Part shown: positions 42,701-51,192 of the stretch, piece after piece
Position numbering within the stretch: position 1 is the stretch's first letter
Layout: each line of letters opens with the position of its first letter
NCBI RefSeq assembly: GCF_019039035.1
Contig: NZ_JAHNZT010000001.1
Location: 336,049 to 400,048 of the forward strand
DNA length: 64,000 bases
Reading direction: 5' to 3'
Origin: Citreicoccus inhibens
GTDB lineage: Bacteria > Myxococcota > Myxococcia > Myxococcales > Myxococcaceae
Program-made: the position numbers and the translations under genes
The notes under the pieces: model-generated
Databases searched by the model: none
What the model was told of the DNA's origin: nothing
The model's input: the letters and a program-made list of their open reading frames with translations, nothing else

Positions 42701-44101
42701 AAGGACGTCATCGTCGACGCCAACGGCAAGAACGTCTACCCGGACGAGTTGGAGGACCTGTACCAGGAGCACGCGCACATCAAGGAGCTGTCCATCGTGG
42801 GCCTGCCCGACGAGGCCGGCGGCGAGAAGGTGGCGTGCCTGTGCGTGCCGGACTACGGCGAGCGTCCGCGCGAGGAGGTGCGGCGCGAGCTGGACGAGCA
42901 CTTCCGCAAGGTGAGCGGCGGCATGCCGTTCCACCGCCGCGTGAAGGTGCTGCGCTTCTGGGATGGCGAGCTGCCTCGCACCTCCACGCGCAAGGTGAAG
43001 CGCAAGCTGGTGGTGGAGGAGTTGCAGCGGCTGGACCGCATGGCGGCCAGCGCGGGCAAGGCGCGCGAGAAGGCGCAGGCGGCGACGGGCGGCGTGGCGG
43101 ACTGGCTGTTCCCGCTCATCGCCGAGGTCTGCCACAAGCCGGTGGGCGACGTGCGCCCGGACGCGCAGCTCATGGGCGACCTGGGCTTCGACTCGCTCAT
43201 GCTCACGGAGCTGTCCGTGGCGCTCGAGGGCGCGGGCGTGCCGCTGCCCGCGGTGGAGGACCTCACCCAGGTGCAGACGGTGGAGGACCTGCGCAAGCTC
43301 GTCGTCAGCTCCGGCCGGCGCCCGGCCAAGGAAGTGCGCGCCAAGGACATCCGCCAGGAGAACGAGCGCGCGGAGGACGTGGAGATTCCTGTCCCCGAGG
43401 CCGTGGCCACGGTGGGCCGGCAGCTGCTCTCCTTCGGGCAGAAGGTGCTCTACGGCGGCGTGTTCGACGTGAAGGTGACGGGCAAGCCCTTCATCCCGCA
43501 GAACCGCAACTTCCTCGTCATCGCCAACCACGCCAGCCACCTGGACGCGGGGCTCGTGCGCGTGGTGCTCGGCGAGCAGGGCGAGCGCGTGGTGTCGCTC
43601 GCCGCGCGCGACTACTTCTTCGACACGCCCCTCAAGCGCGCGTGGTTCGAGAACTTCACCAACCTCATCCCCATGGACCGGCAGGGCTCGCTGCGCGAGT
43701 CGCTGCGCGTGGCGGGCGAGGCGCTGCGCCAGGGCTACAACGTCCTCATCTTCCCGGAGGGCACGCGCTCGCCCACCGGTGAGCTGCTCGAGTTCAAGCC
43801 CACCCTGGGCTACCTGGCGCTGACGTACGGCGTGGACGTGCTGCCGCTCTACATCAAGGGCTCGTATGAGGCCCTGCCCAAGGGCTCCATGTTCCCCAAG
43901 GCCAAGGAGCTGGAGGTGCACGTGGGGCCGGCGTTGGATCACGCGGGCCTGAAGGCGCGCACGGTGGGCATGGCGCGCTCGGAGGGCTACCGGTACGTGA
44001 CGCGCATCGCGGAGGAGGCGGTGCGGTCGCTGCGGGATGGCCGCGTGCTGAACCTGGAGCGCGTGGACTCGCGCTCGATGACGGAGGGACAGGACTCGTG
44101 A
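39698..44101 (+). CDS. elbD: ElbD multifunctional ether-lipid enzyme (reductase-ligase-ACP-acyltransferase)
   Basis: 1467 residues, four enzymes in one chain. Residues about 20-400: fatty acyl reductase/thioester-reductase-like SDR with VGTTGFVGK and catalytic YTYTK near 286. About 560-1090: AMP-dependent acyl ligase with FTSGTTGTPKGVMLTH near 730 and YGLTEAAPVLS. About 1120-1190: acyl carrier domain with LGFDSLMLTEL, phosphopantetheine Ser near 1166. About 1230-1440: PlsC-type acyltransferase with NHASHLD near 1278 and FPEGTRSPTG near 1352. This is the architecture of ElbD, shown in Myxococcus xanthus and Stigmatella to be needed for alkyl ether lipids, fruiting and sporulation. Start GTG 39698 gives a GTGA overlap; ATG 39719 is possible. 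Confidence 0.92.
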   Translation: MRESRTVMGSPLPELNVTEAFTGKRLVFVGTTGFVGKVTLSMLLSHYGQVLDKVYVLVRKGSAASAERRFFDKVAPSEPFQPLRDALGDAGALEFIRAKCEVIDGDITDPWVGLTETQVTELHGKVHAIVNCAGLVSFNPSLEVGLNVNTHGVKNAVELALKWAVPLIHMSTAFVAGNRDGLVFEDEEVRGYFPKRGELDGRDFSLEQELADAEKIVARLREQADDRALTSTFRKKALDRLEQEGRDATDEKTLRLAVGRERKLWLTGELVRAGMERAQHWGWPNTYTYTKSLGEQVMAGTPGLRYAIVRPSIVESAAHFPFPGWNEGFTTSAPLAFAGIKGQRGIPAGDHTILDIIPVDQVAGATLGITAHSLQVEERRVYQLASGDVNPFYASRSVELVGLYRRRFYRNKETGNSLMNALRARIEPQPVSKQEFQLLSAPMLAKGARFLKKSIDELRPTWGAPTVNALLDKAKVALDDVEEQATSLTGLIDLFLPFLWENRYVFRCDNTRSVYENMVGADRARIGWSPDRIDWREYFLGTHLPGLEKWVFPGLEDELEKRTVIHAHRDLLELFEATVHAYRHRVAFRMAANEKEERFTFGEVHRYAARVGSYLLAHGVKHGDRVLLLSENRPEWAISYFGILRAGATVVPVDPALTEAEVVNIAKRAQAKLCLVSEQTAEDFPGLFAALGDGVAVASLAEAMTGDPAHPDRIGPVKKSASADDVASIIFTSGTTGTPKGVMLTHRNFASLVAKLAGQFNVGVGDGVLSVLPLHHTFEFSAGFLTPFSRGAEITYIDELTSDRLGEVFETGRVTAMIGVPALWQLLHRKITQEMASRPPVVEQALKALMAANGELRNRSSLNLGKLLFWPVHRKFGGRMKVLVSGGSALSEEVHKAFHELGFTMREGYGLTEAAPVLSVSEPGNKRTPGSVGKPLSGIEVKLLNPDTDGIGEVLAKGPNVMAGYFGDREATEAVVKEGWLHTGDLGRLDDDGRLYLVGRAKDVIVDANGKNVYPDELEDLYQEHAHIKELSIVGLPDEAGGEKVACLCVPDYGERPREEVRRELDEHFRKVSGGMPFHRRVKVLRFWDGELPRTSTRKVKRKLVVEELQRLDRMAASAGKAREKAQAATGGVADWLFPLIAEVCHKPVGDVRPDAQLMGDLGFDSLMLTELSVALEGAGVPLPAVEDLTQVQTVEDLRKLVVSSGRRPAKEVRAKDIRQENERAEDVEIPVPEAVATVGRQLLSFGQKVLYGGVFDVKVTGKPFIPQNRNFLVIANHASHLDAGLVRVVLGEQGERVVSLAARDYFFDTPLKRAWFENFTNLIPMDRQGSLRESLRVAGEALRQGYNVLIFPEGTRSPTGELLEFKPTLGYLALTYGVDVLPLYIKGSYEALPKGSMFPKAKELEVHVGPALDHAGLKARTVGMARSEGYRYVTRIAEEAVRSLRDGRVLNLERVDSRSMTEGQDS

Positions 44102-45126
44102 AGCTGCTGGTAACGGGAGGCACGGGGTTCCTGGGCGTTCACCTGGTGCCCAGGCTGGTGGCCGCGGGGCATCAGGTGCGGCTCATCGGGCGCACGCGGC
44201 CCACGGGCCCGGCGTTCGCGGGCACGGAGTTCGTGCCGGGTGACTTGAAGGACCGCGACGCCGTGCGCCGCGCGCTGGCCGGCGTGGAGGGCGTCTATCA
44301 CCTGGCGGGGCTCGTCTCGTTCCAGGCCAAGGACGCGCGCAAGATGTTCGAGCTGCACGTGGACTGCACGCGCGAGCTGTTGCGCGACGTGCGCGAGGCG
44401 GGCATCCAGCGCGTCATCCTCGGCTCCACCTCCGGCACCATCGCGGTGTCCGAGGACGAGTGCGTGCGCAACGAGGAGGACGACTACCCCATCACCGTGG
44501 TGGCGCGGTGGCCGTACTACCTCTCCAAAATCTACGAGGAGAAGCTGGCGCTGGAGTACTGCCGCAAGCACGCCATCCCCTTGGTGGTGCTCAACCCGAG
44601 CCTGCTGATGGGGCCGGGAGATGACCGGCTGTCCTCCACGTGGACGGTGGTGAAGTTCCTCAACCGCGAGATTCCGGCCATGCCGGGCGGCGGCATCTCC
44701 TTCGTGGATGCGCGCGACGCGGCCGAGGGCTTCGTCGCCGCGCTCACCCAGGGCGAGGTGTACGGCCGCCACCTGATGGGCGTGAACATGACGATGACGG
44801 ACTTCTTCCACCGGCTGGAGCGCCTCACGGGCGTGGCCGCGCCTCGGCTGAAGCTGCCCTCACGCGTCAACGTGCTGGGCGGGCAGCTCCTGGAGCAGTG
44901 GGCGAAGCTGCGCGGCGCGAAGCCCACGTTGGATCCGCAGGAGATCGAGATCGGCGAGCACTGGTTCTACCTGGACGCCGCCAAGGCCGAGCGCGAGCTG
45001 GGCTTCCGCGCGCGCGACACGCACGAGACGCTGCTCGACACCGTCCAGTACATCTACGGGAAGATGCCGCCGCAGAGCCTGCCGGGCACCAAGGGCCGGC
45101 TGGGCGACCTGCGCGACGGCACCTGA
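44098..45126 (+). CDS. Extended SDR (NAD-dependent epimerase type), last gene of elb operon
   Basis: 342 residues. NAD(P) site VTGGTGFLG, GVYHLAGLVSF, and catalytic YYLSK (Tyr-x3-Lys) are intact; SFVDARDAAEGFV is typical of dihydroflavonol reductase-like and sterol dehydrogenase-like SDRs. The GTG 44098 start overlaps the elbD stop by 4 bases, so it is co-translated and probably reduces a product of ElbD. It matches the fifth gene of the myxobacterial elb cluster by order. Confidence 0.85.
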   Translation: MKLLVTGGTGFLGVHLVPRLVAAGHQVRLIGRTRPTGPAFAGTEFVPGDLKDRDAVRRALAGVEGVYHLAGLVSFQAKDARKMFELHVDCTRELLRDVREAGIQRVILGSTSGTIAVSEDECVRNEEDDYPITVVARWPYYLSKIYEEKLALEYCRKHAIPLVVLNPSLLMGPGDDRLSSTWTVVKFLNREIPAMPGGGISFVDARDAAEGFVAALTQGEVYGRHLMGVNMTMTDFFHRLERLTGVAAPRLKLPSRVNVLGGQLLEQWAKLRGAKPTLDPQEIEIGEHWFYLDAAKAERELGFRARDTHETLLDTVQYIYGKMPPQSLPGTKGRLGDLRDGT

Positions 45127-45130
45127 GGCG

Positions 45131-45292
45131 CTACGGCGACCAGCGGCGGGCCGCTTCCACCAGACGGCCCGCCGTGGGGTTGTGCTCGCGCTGGCTCCAG
45201 GCCCACGCGGCGCCCAGGAACACCACGCCCAACACGACGAGCAGGAGCCGCGCCATCACCGAGGGGCCTGCATCCGACGCGGCCACGCTCAC
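45131..45292 (-). CDS. 53-residue membrane protein coupled to the diguanylate cyclase
   Basis: A small gene read from GTG 45292, which overlaps the diguanylate cyclase stop by 4 bases (GTGA). One hydrophobic helix (ARLLLVVLGVVFLGAAWAW, residues about 14-32) is followed by a charged tail ending ARRWSP. No family is recognised. The 4-base overlap, single clear transmembrane helix and proper stop support a real gene; an internal ATG at 45256 would still keep the helix. It could anchor or tune the cyclase at the membrane. Its stop is only 4 bases from the end of the convergent elb operon. Confidence 0.6.
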   Translation of the reverse strand: MSVAASDAGPSVMARLLLVVLGVVFLGAAWAWSQREHNPTAGRLVEAARRWSP

Positions 45293-46167
45293 CCCACCAC
45301 CCGATTGCGGCCCGACTTCTTGGCCTTGTACAGGTTGGTGTCCGCCACCTTGATGAACGGCGTGGGCTCGTTCATGTCACCGGACATCTCCGCGATGCCG
45401 ATGGAGATGGTGACGGGGATCTCCTTGTCCTCGAAGATGAAGACCTTCTCTTCCACGAGGCGGCGGATCTTCTCCGCGAACAGGCGCGCCTTGTCCGGCC
45501 CGTCCTCGGGCATCACCACCGCGAACTCCTCGCCGCCGTAGCGCGCGAAGCACTGCTCGCGACGCACCAGTCGCTTGATGGACTGGGCCATCTCGCGCAG
45601 CACGTAGTCCCCGGCCAGGTGCCCGTGGACGTCGTTGATGCGCTTGAAGTGGTCGATGTCGAACATCATCAACGACAGCGTGCGCTGGTACCGGTGCGAG
45701 CGGCCCATCTCCCGCTCCAGGTACTCCAGGAAGTAGCGCTTGTTGTTGATGCCCGTGAGGCCATCCGCGATGGTCAGCGTGTAGATGGTCTCGTGGTACT
45801 GGGTCTCGATGTTGTCACCATCGAGGAACTTGAAGATGGAGCCCCCCACCTTGATGAGGTCGCCACTGCGCAACGGGTGGGCTTGCAACACCTCCTGGTC
45901 ATTCAGGTAGGTGCCGTTGGTGGAGCCCAGGTCCTCCACGAACATCCGCCCCCCGCGGCCCAGGATGCGGGCGTGGCGGCGGGACACGTTGTCCAGCTCC
46001 ACCACGATGTTGTTCTGTTGGTCTCGGCCAATCGTGAACTCGGCGTCCTCCAGGACGTACTTCTTCCCGAGCTCCGGTCCGTGGATCTGCACGAGGCAGC
46101 TGTCGGTGCGCTCACTGGGAACACCGAGGCTGCTGATCTTGGTGACTCGCGTTTGGTCGCCAGACAT
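45289..46167 (-). CDS. FHA-GGDEF diguanylate cyclase
   Basis: 292 residues. An N-terminal FHA phosphothreonine-binding domain (about 25-115) has IGRDQQNNIVV, SRRHARI and DLGSTNGTYLND. A GGDEF domain follows (about 130-290) with LTGINNKRYF, MMFDIDHFKRIND and the active-site loop RYGGEEF. GGEEF is a functional variant, so c-di-GMP synthesis from two GTP is expected. An RxxD inhibitory site is not evident just before the loop. The FHA domain implies control by a Ser/Thr kinase, of which myxobacteria have many. A small membrane protein gene is coupled downstream. Confidence 0.93.
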   Translation of the reverse strand: MSGDQTRVTKISSLGVPSERTDSCLVQIHGPELGKKYVLEDAEFTIGRDQQNNIVVELDNVSRRHARILGRGGRMFVEDLGSTNGTYLNDQEVLQAHPLRSGDLIKVGGSIFKFLDGDNIETQYHETIYTLTIADGLTGINNKRYFLEYLEREMGRSHRYQRTLSLMMFDIDHFKRINDVHGHLAGDYVLREMAQSIKRLVRREQCFARYGGEEFAVVMPEDGPDKARLFAEKIRRLVEEKVFIFEDKEIPVTISIGIAEMSGDMNEPTPFIKVADTNLYKAKKSGRNRVVG

Positions 46168-46335
46168 CGGCCGGCACGCTACCACGGGTGTGTCCAGGGA
46201 AGCCATGCAAGCCCGGCGCGCCTCCCATGCCTTCCTCCTCCCACATGGGTAGGGCCCACGCAGGGTCGCGGTTGGACACTCAACGAAGGTTTCCAAGGAA
46301 GCGGGCGTGCCTGTTGTCGCCCGAAAGCGCGCGGC

Positions 46336-46341
46336 TAACGT
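46336..46341 (+). promoter_or_regulatory. glgC promoter, near-leaderless
   Basis: TAACGT ends 10 bases before the glgC ATG, with TTGTCG (46314-46319) 16 bases upstream as a plausible -35. No Shine-Dalgarno lies before the start codon, so the transcript would have a leader of about 4 bases. Confidence 0.5.
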
Positions 46342-46351
46342 GCCCGCCCCT

Positions 46352-47581
46352 ATGTCCAAGCAGCTGGCCATGATTCTGGCGGGGGGCGCGGGCACGCGCC
46401 TGGAGCCGCTCACCCGCGAGCGCGCGAAGCCGGCCGTCCCGTTCGGAGGGCGCTACCGCATCATCGACTTCGTCCTCTCCAACTTCGCCAACTCCGGCGT
46501 GTACCGGATGAAGGTGTTGACGCAGTACAAGAGCGACTCGCTCAACAACCACCTGTCACGCGCGTGGCGGATGACGGCCTTCCTCGGGCACTACGTGGAG
46601 GCGGTGCCGGCGCAGATGCGGACGGGGCTGGATTGGTACAAGGGCAGCGCCGACGCCATCTATCAGAATCTCAACATCATCACGGACGAGGAACCGGACG
46701 TCATCTTCGTCTTCGGCGCGGACCATGTGTACCGCATGGACATGCGCCAGATGCTCGACTTCCACCTGGCCAAGAAGGCCGCGTGCACGGTGGCCGCCAT
46801 TCCCGTGCCCATCGAGCAGGGCAGCGAGTTCGGCATCATCGACGTGGGCCCCGACGGCCGCATGCGCCAGTTCCTGGAGAAGCCGCGCACGCCGCCGCCC
46901 ATGCCGGGCAACCCGAAGATGTGCCTGGCCTCCATGGGCAACTACCTCTTCACCACCGAGGTGCTGGTGCAGGAGGTGGTGCGCGACGCCGCGGACGAGA
47001 CGAGCGCGCACGACTTCGGCAAGTCCATCATCAGCGAGCTGTACAAGCGCGCGCCCGTCTACGTGTACGACTTCGCGCAGAACGAGGTGCGGGGCCAGGA
47101 GGCCAAGGAGCGCGGCTACTGGCGCGACGTGGGGAACATCGACGTCTACTTCCAGTCCAACATGGACCTGGTGGAGGTGGACCCCATCTTCAACCTCTAC
47201 AACGACCGCTGGCCCATCCACACGCAGTCCCACAACTATCCGCCCGCGAAGTTCGTGTTCGCGGACCGCGCCAACAAGCGCGTGGGCCACGCGATGGACT
47301 CGCTGGTGGCGGAGGGCTGCATCATCTCGGGCGGCGAGGTGAACCGCTCGGTGCTGTCCCCCAAGGTGCGCGTCAACTCCTACTCGGAGGTGGAGGACAG
47401 CATCCTCTTCGAGAACGTCACCATCGGGCGGCGCTGCCGCATCCGCCGCGCCATCATCGACAAGAACGTGGAGATTCCGCCCGGGATGACCATTGGCTAC
47501 GACCTGGCGGAGGACAAGCGGCGCTTCCACGTCACACCGGGCGGCGTGGTCGTCATCCCCAAGGGCATGAAGGTGGCCTGA
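46352..47581 (+). CDS. glgC: Glucose-1-phosphate adenylyltransferase
   Basis: 409 residues. It makes ADP-glucose from glucose-1-P and ATP, the committed step of bacterial glycogen synthesis. Pyrophosphorylase signature [23 protein letters not shown], then [19 protein letters not shown] and [18 protein letters not shown] and the C-terminal left-handed beta helix ([16 protein letters not shown]) complete the family pattern. Start ATG 46352 fits the family N-terminus; the frame is open to 46307. glgX and treY lie 11 kb upstream, so glycogen and trehalose genes are loosely grouped here. Confidence 0.95.
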   Translation: MSKQLAMILAGGAGTRLEPLTRERAKPAVPFGGRYRIIDFVLSNFANSGVYRMKVLTQYKSDSLNNHLSRAWRMTAFLGHYVEAVPAQMRTGLDWYKGSADAIYQNLNIITDEEPDVIFVFGADHVYRMDMRQMLDFHLAKKAACTVAAIPVPIEQGSEFGIIDVGPDGRMRQFLEKPRTPPPMPGNPKMCLASMGNYLFTTEVLVQEVVRDAADETSAHDFGKSIISELYKRAPVYVYDFAQNEVRGQEAKERGYWRDVGNIDVYFQSNMDLVEVDPIFNLYNDRWPIHTQSHNYPPAKFVFADRANKRVGHAMDSLVAEGCIISGGEVNRSVLSPKVRVNSYSEVEDSILFENVTIGRRCRIRRAIIDKNVEIPPGMTIGYDLAEDKRRFHVTPGGVVVIPKGMKVA

Positions 47582-47595
47582 GGCGCGCCGTGGGC

Positions 47596-48135
47596 ATGTC
47601 GAGGATCCACCTGAGGCTGGCGCGCGAGGAGGACCGGCGCGCGCTGTGGCGCATCCACACCCGAGCCGTGGTGCTGCGATGCTGCGATGCCTACTCCCCA
47701 CGGGAAGTGAGCACGTGGGTGGGGCAGCTCAAGCCCGAGGGCTACCTGCTCCCCGAGGGCCACCGCACGGTGCTGGTGGCGGAGCGAGGCGAACAGCCCG
47801 TGGGCTTCGGTCAGCTCGACGTCGTGTCCGGCGAGTTGGAGGCGCTGTACGTCACCCCGGAGGAATCCGGGCGCGGCGTGGGCACCCTGCTCCTGGGCTC
47901 GCTCGAGCGAACCGCGTGGCTCGCGGGCGTGGCCGAGCTGCGGTTGGACGCGAGCCTCAACGCGGAAGGTTTCTACCAGCACCGCGGCTACACGCCGCTG
48001 TGCGCGGCGCGGCGGATCCTCACGGCCGAGGTGCGGCTGGCGTGCGTGCGCATGCACAAGCCTCGGCCGCGTGCCGCGCTCCCACAGGAGACGCGCGCGA
48101 TGACGCCGCGCGCCCCCGAGACGAGCCTCAGCTGA
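47596..48135 (+). CDS. GNAT family N-acetyltransferase
   Basis: 179 residues. The acetyl-CoA loop is ESGRGVGTLLLGSLE (Q/R-x-x-G-x-G/A pattern) and the following LRLDASLNAEGFYQHRGYTPL is the usual beta5/alpha4 region. ATG 47596 (GTG 47590 possible) is 14 bases after glgC, so the two may be co-transcribed. Substrate is unknown. The last 8 bases overlap the convergent membrane-protein gene. Confidence 0.85.
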   Translation: MSRIHLRLAREEDRRALWRIHTRAVVLRCCDAYSPREVSTWVGQLKPEGYLLPEGHRTVLVAERGEQPVGFGQLDVVSGELEALYVTPEESGRGVGTLLLGSLERTAWLAGVAELRLDASLNAEGFYQHRGYTPLCAARRILTAEVRLACVRMHKPRPRAALPQETRAMTPRAPETSLS

Positions 48136-48586
48136 AACAGGCCTTCACTTCATTCTTGTTGAGCACGACGAGGGCCCAGATGCCCGGGATGAGGCCCAGA
48201 CAGCCGCAGGGCCCGCAGCACGGGACACACGCGAGGATGGCGGACGTCATCGCGAGCCCGTAGCTCTGGAGGTTCTTCATCTTCAGGGCCCCGAAGAAGA
48301 CGAGCCCGTTGAGTCCCGCCCAGAACGCCACCGAGAGCAGCTGGAGCCCTTTTCCCAGCATGGCGCGAAGCACACGCTCGCCCTCCGGCGTCATGTTGGG
48401 CGCGTTCCGGAGGATGTCATCCACCTGTGCGGGGTTCGTGGGGTGCAGCAGCGTCGTCAGTGACCAGAGGATGGTGAGGCCCGAGAGCACCATGAGCAGG
48501 ATGGCGGGGATGGATACCGCGTTGCTCGCATCCAGGCGCGACGGCCCCATCTCAGGCTCCACGGGCGCCCCGAAGTTGTCCGTCAT
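48128..48586 (-). CDS. Small integral membrane protein
   Basis: 152 residues, no function recognised. Three or four hydrophobic segments: about 22-42, a pair around 85-115, and a C-terminal region with the cysteine-rich CVPCCGPCGCLGLIPGIWAL. The last motif (Cys/Gly/Pro loop then GIWALVVLN) recurs at the end of many DUF4190-like bacterial membrane proteins. Start ATG 48586. Monocistronic. Confidence 0.65.
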   Translation of the reverse strand: MTDNFGAPVEPEMGPSRLDASNAVSIPAILLMVLSGLTILWSLTTLLHPTNPAQVDDILRNAPNMTPEGERVLRAMLGKGLQLLSVAFWAGLNGLVFFGALKMKNLQSYGLAMTSAILACVPCCGPCGCLGLIPGIWALVVLNKNEVKACFS

Positions 48587-48702
48587 GCGTCCTCCGCTGC
48601 ATCCAGTGCAGGCGCGCGTCGGACAGGAAGGGTCCGAGCGGCGCACCATTCAAGACCGCGAAGGTGGGGACGCGCCAAGCAAATAGACGCGTCCCCGATG
48701 AC

Positions 48703-50127
48703 TCAGGCCTTGAATGTCAGCAGCGGCCGCAGTCGAGCCACCTCTCCCACGATGTCCGCCTCGACCTGCGAGGCGACCACCGGACCAATGGGCTTGTACG
48801 CAGCGGGGGCCTCCTCCACGCGGCGCTCGGCGCGCAGCGAGATGCAGTCCACGCCCGTGAGGCCCAGCGCCGACTCGCTGTGGTCCGCGCCCCCCCGCGC
48901 CATCTCGAAGCGCGAGCGCGCCCGGCCCGCGCCATGCGACGCGGACTCCAGCGCCGGGGCATTGCCCCGCCCCACCATGAGGTAGGACGTCGCGCCCATG
49001 GAGCCCGGGATGATGACCGGCTGCTCCAGCCCGGCAGGACACGCGCCCTTGCGCGCCAGCCAGCCGCCCTCGTGCGGCAACGTGAGGTTGTGCGGCACGT
49101 CATAGACGAGCGGCGCCTCCACCTCACCGAACAGCTCGCGCAGCGTCTGGCGCAGCAGCTCGGCCAGGAGCAGGCGGTTGAGGAACGCGTAGTTGGCGGC
49201 GGTGGCCTCGGCCGTCAGGTACGCGGCCACCTGCGCCTCGTCCGCGAGCGGGAGGATGCCGCTGTCCGGCAAGGGCACTCCCGTGGGCCACGCGCGGCGC
49301 GCCCGCTCCTGCCACGCGATGCCCACGTGGCGGCCCACGTCCCGGCTGCCCGAGTGGATCATGAACGCGAGCTGTCCCTCGCGCACACCCCACCGCCACG
49401 CGCGCGCTCGGTCCTCCACGGCCTCCACCCGCTGGACCTCCACGAAGTGATTGCCCCCACCCACGGTGGCGAGGCCCGCGTCGCGGACGATGCCCTCACG
49501 GGTGAGCGCATCCGGCGCCCATGCGGGGTCTCCGCGCAGGGCACCGCCCAGGTGGACGCGCGCCAGCTCCTGGTCGAGCTGCGAGAGGTCCGCGCGGCCC
49601 GCGCACCCCAGCGGCGCGTCCAGCGTCTCCACGAGCCAGCCCGGGAGCCCCTCGCGCAGGAGCGCCTCGGAGGCACGCGAGGACATGGCCACGTCCCGCG
49701 TCCCGAAGAAGTAGTGCCCCTTCATGCGCTCCACGAACGCGTCGCGCTCCGCGAGGAAGTCCTCCACGGAGACGTCCGCGACGTGCAGCCGCATGCCGCA
49801 GTTGATGTCGGTACCCACCGCGCCCGGCACCACCAGGCCGCGCGTGTGCAGGACGGAGCCAATGGCCACGCCCGAGTCACCGGGATGGAAGTCCGGCGTG
49901 GCGCGCACGCGCAGCACTTCGCCGCCGCCGGGATGCTTCAGGGCGGCGAGCTGCGCGAGCTGTTTGAAGGCCTTGCCCTCGACGGGCAGGTCCGGAGGAA
50001 GAAGGACCTCGGCGGGAGGCGCGTGCGCGTCGCCGAGAAGACGGACGGAATAGAGGTGGCCGTCATAGGTCACCTCGAGCCCCTCGCGGGCGAGTGCCCG
50101 GAGAAGCCGACGGAGATTCGGCTGCAT
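48703..50127 (-). CDS. rtcB: RNA-splicing ligase RtcB
   Basis: 474 residues. RtcB joins 2',3'-cyclic phosphate or 3'-phosphate RNA ends to 5'-OH ends using GTP and Mn2+. Visible motifs: GTDINCGMR with the metal-binding Asp and Cys, GGGNHFVEVQ, MIHSGSRDVG, and SHGAGRARSR, where the His is guanylylated. Start ATG 50127 fits the family; the longer open frame is rejected. No archease gene and no RtcR regulator are nearby, and no sigma-54 promoter was found upstream, unlike the enterobacterial rtcBA operon. Confidence 0.92.
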   Translation of the reverse strand: MQPNLRRLLRALAREGLEVTYDGHLYSVRLLGDAHAPPAEVLLPPDLPVEGKAFKQLAQLAALKHPGGGEVLRVRATPDFHPGDSGVAIGSVLHTRGLVVPGAVGTDINCGMRLHVADVSVEDFLAERDAFVERMKGHYFFGTRDVAMSSRASEALLREGLPGWLVETLDAPLGCAGRADLSQLDQELARVHLGGALRGDPAWAPDALTREGIVRDAGLATVGGGNHFVEVQRVEAVEDRARAWRWGVREGQLAFMIHSGSRDVGRHVGIAWQERARRAWPTGVPLPDSGILPLADEAQVAAYLTAEATAANYAFLNRLLLAELLRQTLRELFGEVEAPLVYDVPHNLTLPHEGGWLARKGACPAGLEQPVIIPGSMGATSYLMVGRGNAPALESASHGAGRARSRFEMARGGADHSESALGLTGVDCISLRAERRVEEAPAAYKPIGPVVASQVEADIVGEVARLRPLLTFKA

Positions 50128-50261
50128 GACCCTGCTCAGGTTTGACCCCGGCGCCCGCGGACGGGCTTCGGGGGGACGTGGCGAATGAGAAGGAGGACCT
50201 CGGGTCAGCAGCCGCGGTCGCCGGACGGCACGGGGCCGTCGTCGGCGCGCAGGGACGCAGC

Positions 50262-51134
50262 TCAGTCCGGAGTCTGACGCGAAGGCTTCGTCCACGGCGC
50301 GCCGAGCAACTCCCGGTAGGACGGTGGCTGCCCACCCTGGACGTCGGACACGCCATAGCGTCGCCCCAGCTCGGCGCCGATGAGCGTCTGGCCCGAGAGG
50401 GTCATCCGAGCCGGGTCGCGGAACAGCGCGTGGACGACGCGGCCCGTGTACTCAGGCGACTCGGGGCGGAGCTCCGGCGGGAACGCGTGAGGGTTGTCCT
50501 CCACGAGCCGCGTGTAGCGCTCCGTCGCGACGAGCCCCGGCCACAGCGACACGGCCACCACGTCATGCGGGCGCAGCTCGACGGCCATGTCCGCCGCCAT
50601 CTTGTCCAGCCCGGCCTTGCCCGCGCCGTAGGCCGGCCCGTACAGATAATTCACCGAGCCATACGCGGACACATTCACGATGAGCCCGCCGCGTTGGCGA
50701 ACCATGAAGGGCGCGGCCAGCGCACTGGCCACATAGTGAGAGCGCAGCCCCACATCGAGCACCGCCAGGACATCCAGTGGCTTCTGCCAGAAGGGCTCGG
50801 GCGAGAAGAGCGACTCGGGCAGGGCCGTGGCGTTGTTCACCAGGATGTCGAGCCGACCCGACTCCTCCCCCACCCGCGAGAACAGCGCGAGAACCTGGGC
50901 GTCGTCGGAATGATCACACCCCACGGCGATGCCACGCCCACCCGCGGCGGTCACCGCCTCGGCCGTCTCCTGAAGCGCGCCGGGCGGCGCGGCGCCTCCT
51001 GCTTCGCGCGGGCGACCGGTGACGTAGACCGTGGCGCCCACGGCTCCGAGCGCGAGGGCCACGCCCTTCCCGATTCCGCGACTGGCTCCGGTGACGACCG
51101 CGACGAGGGCTTCCGATGTTGCGTGTGCGTTCAT
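50262..51134 (-). CDS. Short-chain dehydrogenase/reductase
   Basis: 290 residues. Cofactor site TGASRGIG, NNAT and catalytic YGAGK with upstream Ser in NVSAYGS, a complete classical SDR. VTGRPREAGG suggests NADP(H) preference (basic Arg after beta2). Close to DHRS1-type SDRs in the YLYGPAYGAGKAGLDKMA segment, by recollection. It diverges from a HxlR regulator gene 58 bases away, so it is a probable regulatory target. Start ATG 51134. Confidence 0.87.
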   Translation of the reverse strand: MNAHATSEALVAVVTGASRGIGKGVALALGAVGATVYVTGRPREAGGAAPPGALQETAEAVTAAGGRGIAVGCDHSDDAQVLALFSRVGEESGRLDILVNNATALPESLFSPEPFWQKPLDVLAVLDVGLRSHYVASALAAPFMVRQRGGLIVNVSAYGSVNYLYGPAYGAGKAGLDKMAADMAVELRPHDVVAVSLWPGLVATERYTRLVEDNPHAFPPELRPESPEYTGRVVHALFRDPARMTLSGQTLIGAELGRRYGVSDVQGGQPPSYRELLGAPWTKPSRQTPD

Positions 51135-51180
51135 CTCCCGGGTGTCGCGCACGCGCGCGGTGCCGGGGAAGCAGGCACGT

Positions 51181-51186
51181 TAAAGT
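51181..51186 (+). promoter_or_regulatory. -10-like hexamer of leaderless hxlR-type gene
   Basis: TAAAGT ends 6 bases before ATG 51193, placing +1 at or next to the start codon. No ribosome-binding site is present. Shared 58-base divergent region with the SDR gene, where a HxlR dimer would be expected to bind. Confidence 0.45.
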
Positions 51187-51192
51187 AACGGC

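Noticed and set aside
39491-43942. A 1483-codon open frame on the minus strand opposite elbD
   Set aside because: It is the antisense shadow of a GC-rich gene with a strong third-position bias. Its translation is His/Arg/Val/Leu-rich and has no domain, while the plus strand encodes four recognisable enzymes.
50128-50261. tRNA or sigma-54 promoter near rtcB
   Set aside because: No cloverleaf-like sequence with a T-loop (GGTTCRA) and no TGGC-N8-TGC pair was found.
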